NCBI GenBank assembly: GCA_964558665.1
Contig: CAZLFA010000033.1
Coordinates: forward strand, 1 to 41,073
Source of the DNA: CAZLFA01 sp964558665
GTDB taxonomy: Bacteria; Desulfobacterota; Syntrophia; Syntrophales; PHBD01
Length of the DNA: 41,073 nucleotides
Direction: 5' to 3'
Shown here: piece by piece, positions 1 through 9,493 of the stretch
Layout of the letters: every line of letters starts with the position of its first letter
Numbering within the stretch: the first letter of the stretch is position 1
Position numbers and translations under genes: made by a program
The notes under the pieces: generated by a model
Databases searched by the model: none
Told to the model about the DNA's origin: nothing
The model's input: only the letters and a program-made list of their open reading frames with translations

Positions 1-370
1 CCCCCAGACGGGTGTTCTCGCCCATCGTGACCACGTCTTCACCGATGAGCTTGAAGCGGCACTTGGAGCTCTTCAGCGTGAAGATGACATCCTTTTCAAA
101 CAGCCTGTCACCCGGGGCGGCATGGTAGGCGCTTCTCAGGTTTTCCCGCGCCACTACTACATGGCCTATGACGGTCTGAATAGCACCAACCTGTTTGGTT
201 CCCGACCCGGCGTAGTAATCCTTGATGTCTGCCCTTTTCAGCTCATTGGGGAGCTGACTCGCCGGCACGGAACGGCCACGGTTGGCGGCAAACGCCGGTT
301 GAATACTGAAAAACAGAATGAAGAAACAAACAAGGAAGCTGAATATTTTTGGCATGATGTGTGTATTCAT
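1..370 (-). CDS. FecR-domain exported protein, 5' part only (paralogue of 3655-5445)
   Basis: The leftward reading frame starts at 370 (ATG, with AGGA about 9 bases upstream; an in-frame ATG at 355 has no ribosome site) and runs off the left edge. The visible 123 residues are a signal peptide ending in AFA before AANRGRS, then the start of a FecR domain. From AANRGRS onward they match the protein at 3655-5445 with only about four substitutions, while the signal peptides are unrelated in sequence. DNA identity is near 90% by eye and highest at the window edge. Unlike the other copy, this one has no beta-barrel gene directly upstream; its 5' neighbour is a divergent glycosyltransferase. Role inferred from the full copy: a secreted, surface-associated protein. 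The C-terminal part is not visible, so whether it also carries the barrel-like domain is unknown. Confidence 0.85.
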   Translation of the reverse strand, partial: MNTHIMPKIFSFLVCFFILFFSIQPAFAANRGRSVPASQLPNELKRADIKDYYAGSGTKQVGAIQTVIGHVVVARENLRSAYHAAPGDRLFEKDVIFTLKSSKCRFKLIGEDVVTMGENTRLG

Positions 371-490
371 GCTAAACAGTCCTAAAAATTGGACAAAAAG
401 TATTATTTATGAACGACGATCCATTTTTCTATTATATTACCATACATATTATTCGTCATACAATTTAAATAACTTAAGGAGTTTACTGTT

Positions 491-562
491 TTGATAATTC
501 TGCGTAAGAAGTGTTGCCATAGTATATTTTGTCTAAGTGCCTTCCATATGTGCAATCCATGA
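491..562 (+). CDS. possible 23-codon leader ORF coupled to the glycosyltransferase
   Basis: A TTG at 491 sits 9 bases after a good ribosome site (AAGGAG, 476-481). It opens a 23-codon frame whose TGA (560-562) overlaps the ATG (559) of the downstream glycosyltransferase in an ATGA junction. The downstream gene has no convincing ribosome site of its own, so translational coupling would explain how it is initiated. The peptide is Cys-rich (four Cys) and unlike anything I recognise. It could equally be chance. Confidence 0.25.
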   Translation: MIILRKKCCHSIFCLSAFHMCNP

Positions 563-1656
563 GGCTCTTGATATTAAATACGCGTGACGCTGCCAACCCC
601 TCATCCGGTGGTGCCGAGGTCTATATTCATGAGATCTGCAAATACTTGGTGAATAGGGGTAATGAAGTCACGATGATTGCTGCCGGTTTTGCCGACGGCA
701 AAAAATTTGAAAATATTGATGGCGTGGAAATTATCAGGCCGGGAAGATTCCCGTATGTATATACATTGGCCAGGGATTTATATGAACGAACCATGAAAGG
801 TAAAGCAGAGCTTATTATCGACGCATATACCCTGAGGCCTTTCCTGAGCCACCGGTACGCAAAAGAACCCGTTGTCTTTCTTGCTTTTGAGCTTGCCCGG
901 GAGAAGTATTTCCATGTCCTGCCGCCCCTGTTCAGTCATGCAGGATATTACTGGCTTGAACCATCCTGGCTTAAAGGATATCGTGATAAAAAAACAATAA
1001 CGATCAGCAATTCAACAAAAAATGACCTTCTGAGATTAGGCTTTTCAGATGTAGATGTTGTTCCGGTAGGGCTTAAGGCAATTCGTACTGATAGCTGTGC
1101 AGACAAAGAGAGCATGCCGACATTAATATATGTCGGCATGCTGAAGAAATTAAATCTGATTGATGACGTGCTTCGCGCATTTCAATATATCATCAGGGAA
1201 ATTCCCGATGCCAGACTCTGGATTGCAGGCAGGGGGCCCGAAGGGAAGAAACTGGAAAAGATTGTCGAAGAGAATAATAACATTACTTTCTTCGGTTTTG
1301 TTGATGAAACGAAGAAGTACGAATTAATGGGAAAAGCTCATGTCTTGATGATGCCGGCAGTCAGGGAAGGCTGGGGGATGGTGGTCACGGAGTCCAATGC
1401 CTGCGGAACGCCGGCGGTGGGATACGATGTCCCCGGTTTACGTGATTCAATAAGGCATGAAGTCACAGGTTTTTTGACGGAAAGAAACCCGCGTGCCATG
1501 GCTTCGGCCGCGATACGGATCATCAAGGACAGGGCACTGGGGAGCAAACTGTCAGTGAACGCGCGGGATTGGAGCAAAAACTTTTCCTGGGACAGATCGG
1601 CAGCTATGTTTCTTGAGATCCTTGAACGGGAGAGAAGCAAGGCGTTTCCGAGATAA
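559..1656 (+). CDS. family 4 (GT-B) glycosyltransferase
   Basis: This 365-residue protein has the architecture of GT4 retaining glycosyltransferases. The N-terminus is a Rossmann strand (MRLLILNTRD) followed by a glycine-rich acceptor loop (SSGGAEVYIHEI). The C-terminal domain has TLIYVGMLKKLN, WIAGRGPEG and the donor-binding EGWGMVVTE segment with the family's E-x7-E pattern near residues 275-285. I take ATG 559 as the start because it matches where relatives begin; a TTG at 529 would add ten unlike residues. No ribosome site lies at the usual distance, but a leader ORF ends on this ATG. It is probably cytoplasmic and transfers a sugar from a nucleotide donor; donor and acceptor cannot be told from sequence. 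It lies 45 bases upstream of the membrane TPR protein and is probably co-transcribed with it. Confidence 0.88.
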   Translation: MRLLILNTRDAANPSSGGAEVYIHEICKYLVNRGNEVTMIAAGFADGKKFENIDGVEIIRPGRFPYVYTLARDLYERTMKGKAELIIDAYTLRPFLSHRYAKEPVVFLAFELAREKYFHVLPPLFSHAGYYWLEPSWLKGYRDKKTITISNSTKNDLLRLGFSDVDVVPVGLKAIRTDSCADKESMPTLIYVGMLKKLNLIDDVLRAFQYIIREIPDARLWIAGRGPEGKKLEKIVEENNNITFFGFVDETKKYELMGKAHVLMMPAVREGWGMVVTESNACGTPAVGYDVPGLRDSIRHEVTGFLTERNPRAMASAAIRIIKDRALGSKLSVNARDWSKNFSWDRSAAMFLEILERERSKAFPR

Positions 1657-1701
1657 AGTTTATAATGTCCGGTTCAATCTGATCATAGAAAGGAAATTGC
1701 T

Positions 1702-3591
1702 TTGCGGGGCAAAAAAAGAAAGAAGAAGTTGCAGGCAGAGGTTGTGCGGGAATCGTCAAAAGGGATGCTGTCGGTGCCGATTGCTGTTGTCTTGATGATC
1801 GTACTGTGTCTCCTTGCCTATGCGAACAGCTTCACTGCACCCTTTGTCCTTGATGATATTCCGAACATTCTGGACAATCCCTCCATCCGTAATCTCAGAG
1901 ATATAAAAAGCGTTTTTCTTCCTCCTTCTTGGTCGGGAGTCTGGGACCGGCCGGTTGTGAATTTGTCTCTGGCTGTGAACTATGCCATCAGCGGTGAGAG
2001 GGTCTGGAGCTATCATGTACTGAATCTTCTTATTCATGTGCTTGCGGGGCTAACCCTTTTCGGGATTGTACGCCGGACCTTTATCTCCGGCAGCCTGCAG
2101 GAAAGATACGGCAATTATTCCCTGTATCCGGCGCTTTGCCTTTCCCTGATCTGGCTGCTGCATCCTATCCAGACACAGGCTGTCACATATACCATACAGC
2201 GCTGTGAATCTCTCATGGGGATCTTTTTTTTACTTACCCTGTATTGCGCCATAAGGGGCTGGCAGTCATCGTCCGGAAACGTATGGCGGCTGTTGTCTGT
2301 TGTGTCCTTTCTGATGGGTGTCGGATCGAAGGAGGTCATTGTCACCGTCCCCTTTGTCGTACTCTGCTTTGAATGGATCTTTGTGCGCAGTTCCCTCAAG
2401 GAAATTTGGCGGAACTCATGGCCTCTTTATGCGGGTTACTGTATCGGGTTTGTTGTGCTGGGAATTTTCATCATCTCCGGCGGCAAAGTAACGTCCGCCA
2501 TCACTCCCTGGCAGTACTGGCAAACCCAGCCGGTGATTATCCTCCATTATATGCGCCTGGTTGTCTGGCCGTACGGGTTGACTTTTGATTATGGCTGGCC
2601 GGTCTCGTCTTTTGCGGCTTCATTACCAGCCATAATCGTCCTGGCCGGTCTTGTCGCCTGTACGGCGTGGCTTCTGATCAAAAGAACCCCCTCCGGATTT
2701 TTCGCTTTCTGGTTTTTTGCAGCCCTGGCGACGACTTCCCTTATGCCGCTTCCCGATCTAGCCTGGGAATTCCGGATGTATCTGCCGCTGGCGCCCATGC
2801 TGATTTTAATGATGTTCGGAACTGAAAGAGCTTGCGTACTTGCCGGAGACCGTTTTCATATTTTAAATGAAATGAAAATGAGAGACGCCTGGTTTGCTCT
2901 TGTTGCCGTTATTGTAGTTACAATGACTTTTGCCACCCATCAAAGAAATGAAGTATACAGAAGCGCTCAGGTCCTCTGGGAAGACACCGTTCAGAAAAGA
3001 CCGTCCAACAGCCGTGCCAGGCTCAACTATGGCGTGGAACTGAACCGATCGGGGAATCTGCAAGAGGCGGCCGGGCAATTCAGGGAGGCTATACGGCTGA
3101 AACCGGATTATGCGGAGGCATATTCTAATCTGGGGAGTGTTCTTGCCAAGACCGGCCGTCATCAGGAAGCGCTGATGCATTTTACGGAAGCGATTCGCCT
3201 GTCCCCGGGATATGCAAACGCGTATATCAACATGGGCGGCGTGCTCATACAGATCGGAAAGGCAAAGGAGGCTGTTGCTCCCCTTGAGAAGGCCATACAG
3301 CTTAAGGCAGGAGATTACGAAGCCCACTCCAATCTTGGAGTGGCTTTGGGCGAGACCGGAAGATTGCCGGAAGCGGTTGCACAATTAGAAAAAGCGCTGG
3401 CGCTGAAGCCTTACTCTGCCGAGATACATTCCAACCTCGGTCTTATTCTGGCATGGATGGGCAGGCTAGAGGATGCAAAATCTCATTTGCGGGAGGCCAT
3501 AAGGCTGAAGCCCTACTATGCGGAGGCAAGGATGAATCTGGAGATGCTGGAAAAAAGAGCCGGTCCGGACGGCATGCAGAAAGGAAGATAA
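1702..3591 (+). CDS. polytopic membrane protein with C-terminal TPR array (TMTC/PMT-like)
   Basis: A 629-residue protein. The TTG start at 1702 is chosen because AAGGA lies 7 bases upstream. A Lys/Arg-rich N-terminus precedes about ten hydrophobic segments between residues 25 and 410. Just after the first segment comes YANSFTAPFVLDD (Asp51-Asp52), the acidic loop motif found in this position in TMTC/PMT-type GT-C glycosyltransferases. Residues about 430-620 form five or six tetratricopeptide repeats (for example AEAYSNLGSVLAKTGRHQEA). Membrane head plus TPR tail is the layout of TMTC O-mannosyltransferases, and bacterial relatives are usually annotated only as TPR proteins. Glycosyl transfer onto an exported polypeptide is therefore inference. 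The gene follows a GT4 gene and converges on the FecR protein gene across a shared hairpin terminator. Confidence 0.82.
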   Translation: MRGKKRKKKLQAEVVRESSKGMLSVPIAVVLMIVLCLLAYANSFTAPFVLDDIPNILDNPSIRNLRDIKSVFLPPSWSGVWDRPVVNLSLAVNYAISGERVWSYHVLNLLIHVLAGLTLFGIVRRTFISGSLQERYGNYSLYPALCLSLIWLLHPIQTQAVTYTIQRCESLMGIFFLLTLYCAIRGWQSSSGNVWRLLSVVSFLMGVGSKEVIVTVPFVVLCFEWIFVRSSLKEIWRNSWPLYAGYCIGFVVLGIFIISGGKVTSAITPWQYWQTQPVIILHYMRLVVWPYGLTFDYGWPVSSFAASLPAIIVLAGLVACTAWLLIKRTPSGFFAFWFFAALATTSLMPLPDLAWEFRMYLPLAPMLILMMFGTERACVLAGDRFHILNEMKMRDAWFALVAVIVVTMTFATHQRNEVYRSAQVLWEDTVQKRPSNSRARLNYGVELNRSGNLQEAAGQFREAIRLKPDYAEAYSNLGSVLAKTGRHQEALMHFTEAIRLSPGYANAYINMGGVLIQIGKAKEAVAPLEKAIQLKAGDYEAHSNLGVALGETGRLPEAVAQLEKALALKPYSAEIHSNLGLILAWMGRLEDAKSHLREAIRLKPYYAEARMNLEMLEKRAGPDGMQKGR

Positions 3592-3596
3592 AAAAG

Positions 3597-3625
3597 AAAG
3601 GATGGCTGTATTGCTGCCATCCTTT
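3597..3625. terminator. bidirectional hairpin terminator
   Basis: A perfect 10-bp inverted repeat (AAAGGATGGC at 3597-3606, GCCATCCTTT at 3616-3625) encloses a 9-base loop between two convergent stop codons. On the minus strand the stem is followed by TTTCTTTTTT; on the plus strand a T-rich stretch follows within 15 bases. It suits intrinsic termination for both genes, best for the leftward one. Confidence 0.75.
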
Positions 3626-3654
3626 AACTTACTTTCCTCATTTTTTATTTTCAG

Positions 3655-5445
<1,791 letters not shown>

Positions 5446-5464
5446 GGAACGCCTCCTTAAACCC

Positions 5465-7123
5465 TTAGAAGTAAGCCCCGAGGCTGAACGTTACCGTCCT
5501 CTTGTCATAGCTGTAAATCGATGCATTGGAGCTATTGTCTATATAGGTGTAGGCAAGAGAGGCAAAGTAATGCTTGAGAAAGTTCTGGCTAACAACTGCC
5601 GTGTACATGTTGCGCGTATCATAACGCCAGTCGGTGTACATAATCGGCTTGTCCTTGTAGTCCTTGTAGTTCCTCTGGAACTTGAAGAAGAGTTCGGTAT
5701 TTGTCGGGAACCTCATGAAATAGGACACAGCGTAGTATTTATTGTCAAAGGTGTTTATCCGCGCATCCGCATCGCACTTTTCGTATCCATATGGCATGAT
5801 AGATAGAACATGTTGACGATTGAACAAATAGAAATTTAGTGTGGCTGGCTCAATTCGTCTTGTGATATTATCGAACTGGTTCTGGTCGTTCCATGTCGCA
5901 GTGTCCATGCTCCACTTCTTGGCGTATGTCTCCCTTATGTATGTGAATGCTGTTTTGAGGCTGAAGTACTGGTTGAAGAAGTATTCGAAACTGGGATCAA
6001 GGTGAGTGATGTAGGACAGACGGTTCATGCTGTTGTCCTGTCCCAGTGAAAAATTACGCTTTACCCATTCGCTGGGGGTCAGATAGCCGGCCACCTGGCT
6101 GCCGCTCCACTGAGAAGTAGTGAAGGAATCTTTGTCGGCGTCGCCGAAGTACTGGATCGTATACCCTATAGGCAGCTTGGCAATAAAGTTGCGTCCAATC
6201 CACCAGGGGCCGGTTGTGGCATCCAGCATCAGATAATCATATTGGGAATACTTGTTGTACATGATGCTGTAATAGTCGAAAGTGGTGTTCCACGCCGGGC
6301 CGGTCGGCGATTCCCGGAACTTGTAAAGTGCGTTGGCGCTCAGGTTCGTTACATACCCCGTGTCGCTAACCCTTCTGGAATCCTGCGCGAGGGTAAGCGG
6401 CCCTATGGAAGTGCCGATAACGGGATTGGTGGCCCCGGCGCTCACATTGTTGTCTGATACAATTCCCATGGAGACGCGCAGGTTCCAGCTGAACTTCTTG
6501 GTGGCCTCATCGATGGTGGCCAGCAGCCTGTCGATGTTCTTGACGACCTCTTCCGGCGGTTTGCTTGCCTTCACTGTGGCCAGTTCCTGCCTCGCTTCCT
6601 TGTACTTCCCCATCTGGAAATATGTCGCGGCAAGTTCCAATCTCACGCGGGGAAGATTGGGATCAACCTCCAGCATCTGCTTGAACTTCTGCACCGCCAG
6701 ATCGAGGTTGCCGGTGTTCATGGCGCTGGTACCTATCCACCACATGATATCGGTCGTCTGGATGTCGTTGCCTATCTGGTTGAATATCGGCAGGGCCTGA
6801 CCGTATCTGCCGTCGTAGTACAGCATCAGCGCCTCAGCGAGTTTGCTGTCCATTTCATCAATCTTTTGAGGGGATTTTTTTCTGAACCGCTCGATGGTCT
6901 GCCTGTCCTTCTTCGCGCTTCCGGCTCCGGATGCCGACTGGGCCTCTTCTACATAGTCACCTTCGGCGTCCTCCACCTGCTTGACCTCCTGATCGGTCTT
7001 GATCTCTTTCTGTGCTGGACTGGCCGGCGACGATTGCTGGGCGGATGCCCCGAGAGGAAGAGTAAGGAAAGGAATAACTAGAAAAAGTAAAAAAAAGCAT
7101 TTTTTGCCATATCTGCTTTTCAT
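5465..7123 (-). CDS. TPR/beta-barrel outer-membrane protein, Slam (DUF560)-like translocon
   Basis: A 552-residue protein. A signal peptide (residues 1-28, ending ASA) is followed by a charged, disordered stretch (30-85) and TPR helices at about 88-205. From residue 211 there is a long amphipathic-strand region ending in Phe (TVTFSLGAYF), the usual C-terminal signature of an outer-membrane barrel. The junction is the best clue: DPNLPRVRLELAATYFQMG, then PPEEVVKNIDRLL, then FSWNLRVSMGIVSDNNVSAG. This is the pattern seen where TPRs meet the barrel in Slam/DUF560 proteins, which move TbpB-barrel cargo across the outer membrane. It is first in a two-gene operon with the FecR-domain protein. Ribosome site GGGGGCC precedes the ATG. 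Alternatives are another TPR-barrel exporter or a PgaA-type polysaccharide porin. Confidence 0.78.
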   Translation of the reverse strand: MKSRYGKKCFFLLFLVIPFLTLPLGASAQQSSPASPAQKEIKTDQEVKQVEDAEGDYVEEAQSASGAGSAKKDRQTIERFRKKSPQKIDEMDSKLAEALMLYYDGRYGQALPIFNQIGNDIQTTDIMWWIGTSAMNTGNLDLAVQKFKQMLEVDPNLPRVRLELAATYFQMGKYKEARQELATVKASKPPEEVVKNIDRLLATIDEATKKFSWNLRVSMGIVSDNNVSAGATNPVIGTSIGPLTLAQDSRRVSDTGYVTNLSANALYKFRESPTGPAWNTTFDYYSIMYNKYSQYDYLMLDATTGPWWIGRNFIAKLPIGYTIQYFGDADKDSFTTSQWSGSQVAGYLTPSEWVKRNFSLGQDNSMNRLSYITHLDPSFEYFFNQYFSLKTAFTYIRETYAKKWSMDTATWNDQNQFDNITRRIEPATLNFYLFNRQHVLSIMPYGYEKCDADARINTFDNKYYAVSYFMRFPTNTELFFKFQRNYKDYKDKPIMYTDWRYDTRNMYTAVVSQNFLKHYFASLAYTYIDNSSNASIYSYDKRTVTFSLGAYF

Positions 7124-7236
7124 AATTCGGCCCCCGTTAAATAATGTTTAGATATCAAAACGCAGAAATAGACATATGTATGCTAGATACTTGAAGCATT
7201 TTGGCCTGTTTGTCAAGAAATTATATGATTTACCCC

Positions 7237-8238
7237 TTAAACGGGAGAGTTCTCCTGTTTATTGACGGCGTGAGGCAGTAGCCCCCTTTCTTCTTCCGAC
7301 AGGAAGCAGCCGCTGAGGCAATATCCGTTGCATCCATGTTTGCAGGGCTCGATGTGAATGGTAACGCTCGTCTCCGGGAATCTGTCTTCGATATGCCTGG
7401 AGAGATCTTCCGTGATCAGGTGAGACGCCTCCACGCTCATTTTGGGATCAACCTTGAGGTGAAACTCTACAAATCTGTAGTGGCCTGATTTTCGGGTGCG
7501 CATCTGGTGAAATCCATGGACATCGGGCCTGTGCTCCCTGATAAGCTGCCTGATCCAGGACTCTTCCTCGTCCGGCAGCTGGACGTCCAGAAGATCGCGC
7601 GCCGAATCAACCGTCAATTTGTAGGCGGCTTTCATGATGAGAAGGGCTACGGCAATGGCGGCTGCCGGGTCGAGCCAGTTGAGGTCGGTCCCCGGAAACA
7701 GAAATCCCCCTGCCCATATGGCAAGCAGGCTGAGCATAACGCCGGCGGATGTGTAGACATCGGTCCTCAGATGCCAGGCATCAGCCTGCAGGGCAACAGA
7801 ATCGGTTTCTCTGCCGACCTTGAAAAGCATTTCGGACACCAGAACATTAACAACGGACGATATCAGCATGATCAAAACGCCCCAGCCGATCGTTTCGATT
7901 GGCTGAGGATTTGATATCTTTTTTACTGCTTCGAAAATTATCCAGACGGCGGCTGCAAATATAAGCACTGCTTCTATGGTGCCGGATATGTTTTCAACTT
8001 TTCCATGGCCGAAAGGATGATTCCTGTCCGGCGGCAGGCTTGACGTGCTGACGGAAAAAAGGGCGATGACGGCGGCGAGCAGATCAACACCGGAATGGAT
8101 GGCTTCGGACATAATGGACACCGAGCCGATGATGAGGCCGACGGCAAGCTTTCCCGCAACAAGTGTGGCGTTGGATAACACGGAAATGCGCGCGACGCGG
8201 ATTTTGCGCTTATGTATGGTGCTGCCCTGATTTTTCAA
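7237..8238 (-). CDS. cation diffusion facilitator metal transporter
   Basis: A 333-residue CDF protein predicted to be a proton-coupled exporter of a divalent cation in the inner membrane. The N-terminal half has six hydrophobic segments with the two metal-site motifs, HSGVD in TM2 and HLRTD in TM5 (an HxxxD pair of the zinc-like type). HPFGHGKVE follows TM2 as in the family. The C-terminal half is the cytoplasmic dimerisation fold (VHGFHQMRTRKSGHYRFVEF and EASHLITEDLSRHIE). The tail carries five Cys and two His in about 15 residues (CKHGCNGYC, then CF), an extension many CDFs lack that could bind metal. Zinc, cobalt or iron are all possible substrates. It runs leftward, divergent from the PilZ gene. 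Confidence 0.93.
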   Translation of the reverse strand: MKNQGSTIHKRKIRVARISVLSNATLVAGKLAVGLIIGSVSIMSEAIHSGVDLLAAVIALFSVSTSSLPPDRNHPFGHGKVENISGTIEAVLIFAAAVWIIFEAVKKISNPQPIETIGWGVLIMLISSVVNVLVSEMLFKVGRETDSVALQADAWHLRTDVYTSAGVMLSLLAIWAGGFLFPGTDLNWLDPAAAIAVALLIMKAAYKLTVDSARDLLDVQLPDEEESWIRQLIREHRPDVHGFHQMRTRKSGHYRFVEFHLKVDPKMSVEASHLITEDLSRHIEDRFPETSVTIHIEPCKHGCNGYCLSGCFLSEEERGLLPHAVNKQENSPV

Positions 8239-8447
8239 AATAAAGACCTTCGGTTAAAAATGTTATCTGAAACGGATAGTAATTTTTATCCAATGGAACG
8301 CAATTATGCAACTGTTTTATAAAAATGTGCGGGCGTTTCATGTTATTCTGTTTTAAATTATTTTTTTTATGGTACAATAAAATAATAGTTTATCTTTATT
8401 GATGTTAGTGACGGAGAGCCCCTCAAGCCAACATGAAAGGAAGCGCC

Positions 8448-8801
8448 ATGACGCAGGAGAGAAGAAAACGTACGCGCGCGCACGTGCACTTTGAAGTTGA
8501 CGTGCTTATCCGCGGGGAGAGTATACGCCTTGAAACAGAAAACATCAGCCTCACAGGAATATTGTGCACTGCCGACAAACGTTTTCATTCAGGGAAAAAC
8601 TGCGAGGTCGTTATCAGGCTGAACCCGGAAGTTGTTATTGATATTGATGCCGTAATACTCAGGACGAGTGAGGGGAAAACCGCCATCAGCTTTGTCAGAA
8701 TGGATGACGAAAGTTTCTATCATCTGAAGAAGCTTGTGCAGCTGAATGCGGAGGATGCGGATCTCATAGAAGACGAACTTCTGAAGCCGGCATTCGAATG
8801 A
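8448..8801 (+). CDS. small PilZ-domain protein (c-di-GMP binding)
   Basis: 117 residues, essentially one PilZ domain. The ATG at 8448 is preferred over 8433 because AAGGAAG lies just upstream of it. The c-di-GMP motifs are present: an Arg-rich N-terminal RRKRTR segment that supplies the RxxxR pattern, and NISLTGIL (D/N-x-S-x-x-G). The rest is PilZ barrel plus a short acidic C-terminal tail. Such single-domain proteins act as c-di-GMP-responsive adaptors; the partner is not known. It is followed 58 bases later by the pyruvate-kinase-like gene. In the 209-base divergent gap to the CDF gene I see AT-rich sequence with a TACAAT (8373-8378) but no matching -35. Confidence 0.88.
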   Translation: MTQERRKRTRAHVHFEVDVLIRGESIRLETENISLTGILCTADKRFHSGKNCEVVIRLNPEVVIDIDAVILRTSEGKTAISFVRMDDESFYHLKKLVQLNAEDADLIEDELLKPAFE

Positions 8802-8859
8802 TGCTGCAAAAAGCCGGGCTCATTTATGACGGACAGTGTCAGGGGGCAAAAAAGGAATC

Positions 8860-9447
8860 ATGAAATCGAAGGAATACAGGGATTCAGTCTGCCGATACTT
8901 TAAGCGGGCGGGGAAAAAGAATACCGCTGCTGTTATGGAGGCCGCGGCAAGACGAGCCGGGGAACTGGGCATAAAGCGTGTTCTCATAGCGACGTGCAGC
9001 GGCAGAAGCGCTTTGGAGGCTTATAAGGTTTTCGACCGGTCTGTGCAGATATCGGCGGTCACGCATGTTACCGGATTTGTGAAACCCGATTTTCAGGAAT
9101 TGAGTGGAGCAAACCGCAGGAAACTCGAGAAGCTGGGGATAAACGTTCTTACCTGCCAGCATGCCTTCGGCGGTGTGGGGCGCGGTATCCGCAGAAAGCT
9201 GTCCACGTATCAGGTCGATGAAATCATGGCCTATACCCTGCGAATGTTCGGCCAGGGCACCAAAGTTGCGATTGAGCTGTCTCTGATGGCTGCAGATGCC
9301 GGTCTTGTAAGAACGGACAAGGATATAATTTCCATAGGCGGTACGGAAGAGGGAGCCGATACGGCGCTGGTAATCAAGCCGGCGAACAGTTCCAATGTAT
9401 TTGATCTGAAGATCAGAGAGATAATCTGCAAGCCGGCAGGTTTTTAA
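8860..9447 (+). CDS. stand-alone pyruvate kinase C-terminal (alpha/beta) domain-like protein
   Basis: 195 residues from ATG 8860 (AAGGA 5 bases upstream; a GTG at 8836 is less likely). The sequence matches the fold of the pyruvate kinase C-terminal domain occurring alone. It has a helix with AAARRAGELGIKRVLIATCSGRSA, a VTHVTGF strand, a CQHAFGGVGRG loop, a TLRMFGQGTKVAIELSLMAADAGL segment and a closing IISIGGTEEGADTALVIKPA. There is no catalytic TIM barrel, so it is not a pyruvate kinase. In that enzyme this domain carries the allosteric effector site, which suggests small-molecule sensing, but the function is unknown. It sits between the PilZ and transglutaminase genes, in the same direction as both. 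Confidence 0.8.
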   Translation: MKSKEYRDSVCRYFKRAGKKNTAAVMEAAARRAGELGIKRVLIATCSGRSALEAYKVFDRSVQISAVTHVTGFVKPDFQELSGANRRKLEKLGINVLTCQHAFGGVGRGIRRKLSTYQVDEIMAYTLRMFGQGTKVAIELSLMAADAGLVRTDKDIISIGGTEEGADTALVIKPANSSNVFDLKIREIICKPAGF

Positions 9448-9493
9448 TGATGGGCTTTTCGGTTCATACAGTAATTGCATAGGAGAGGTGATC

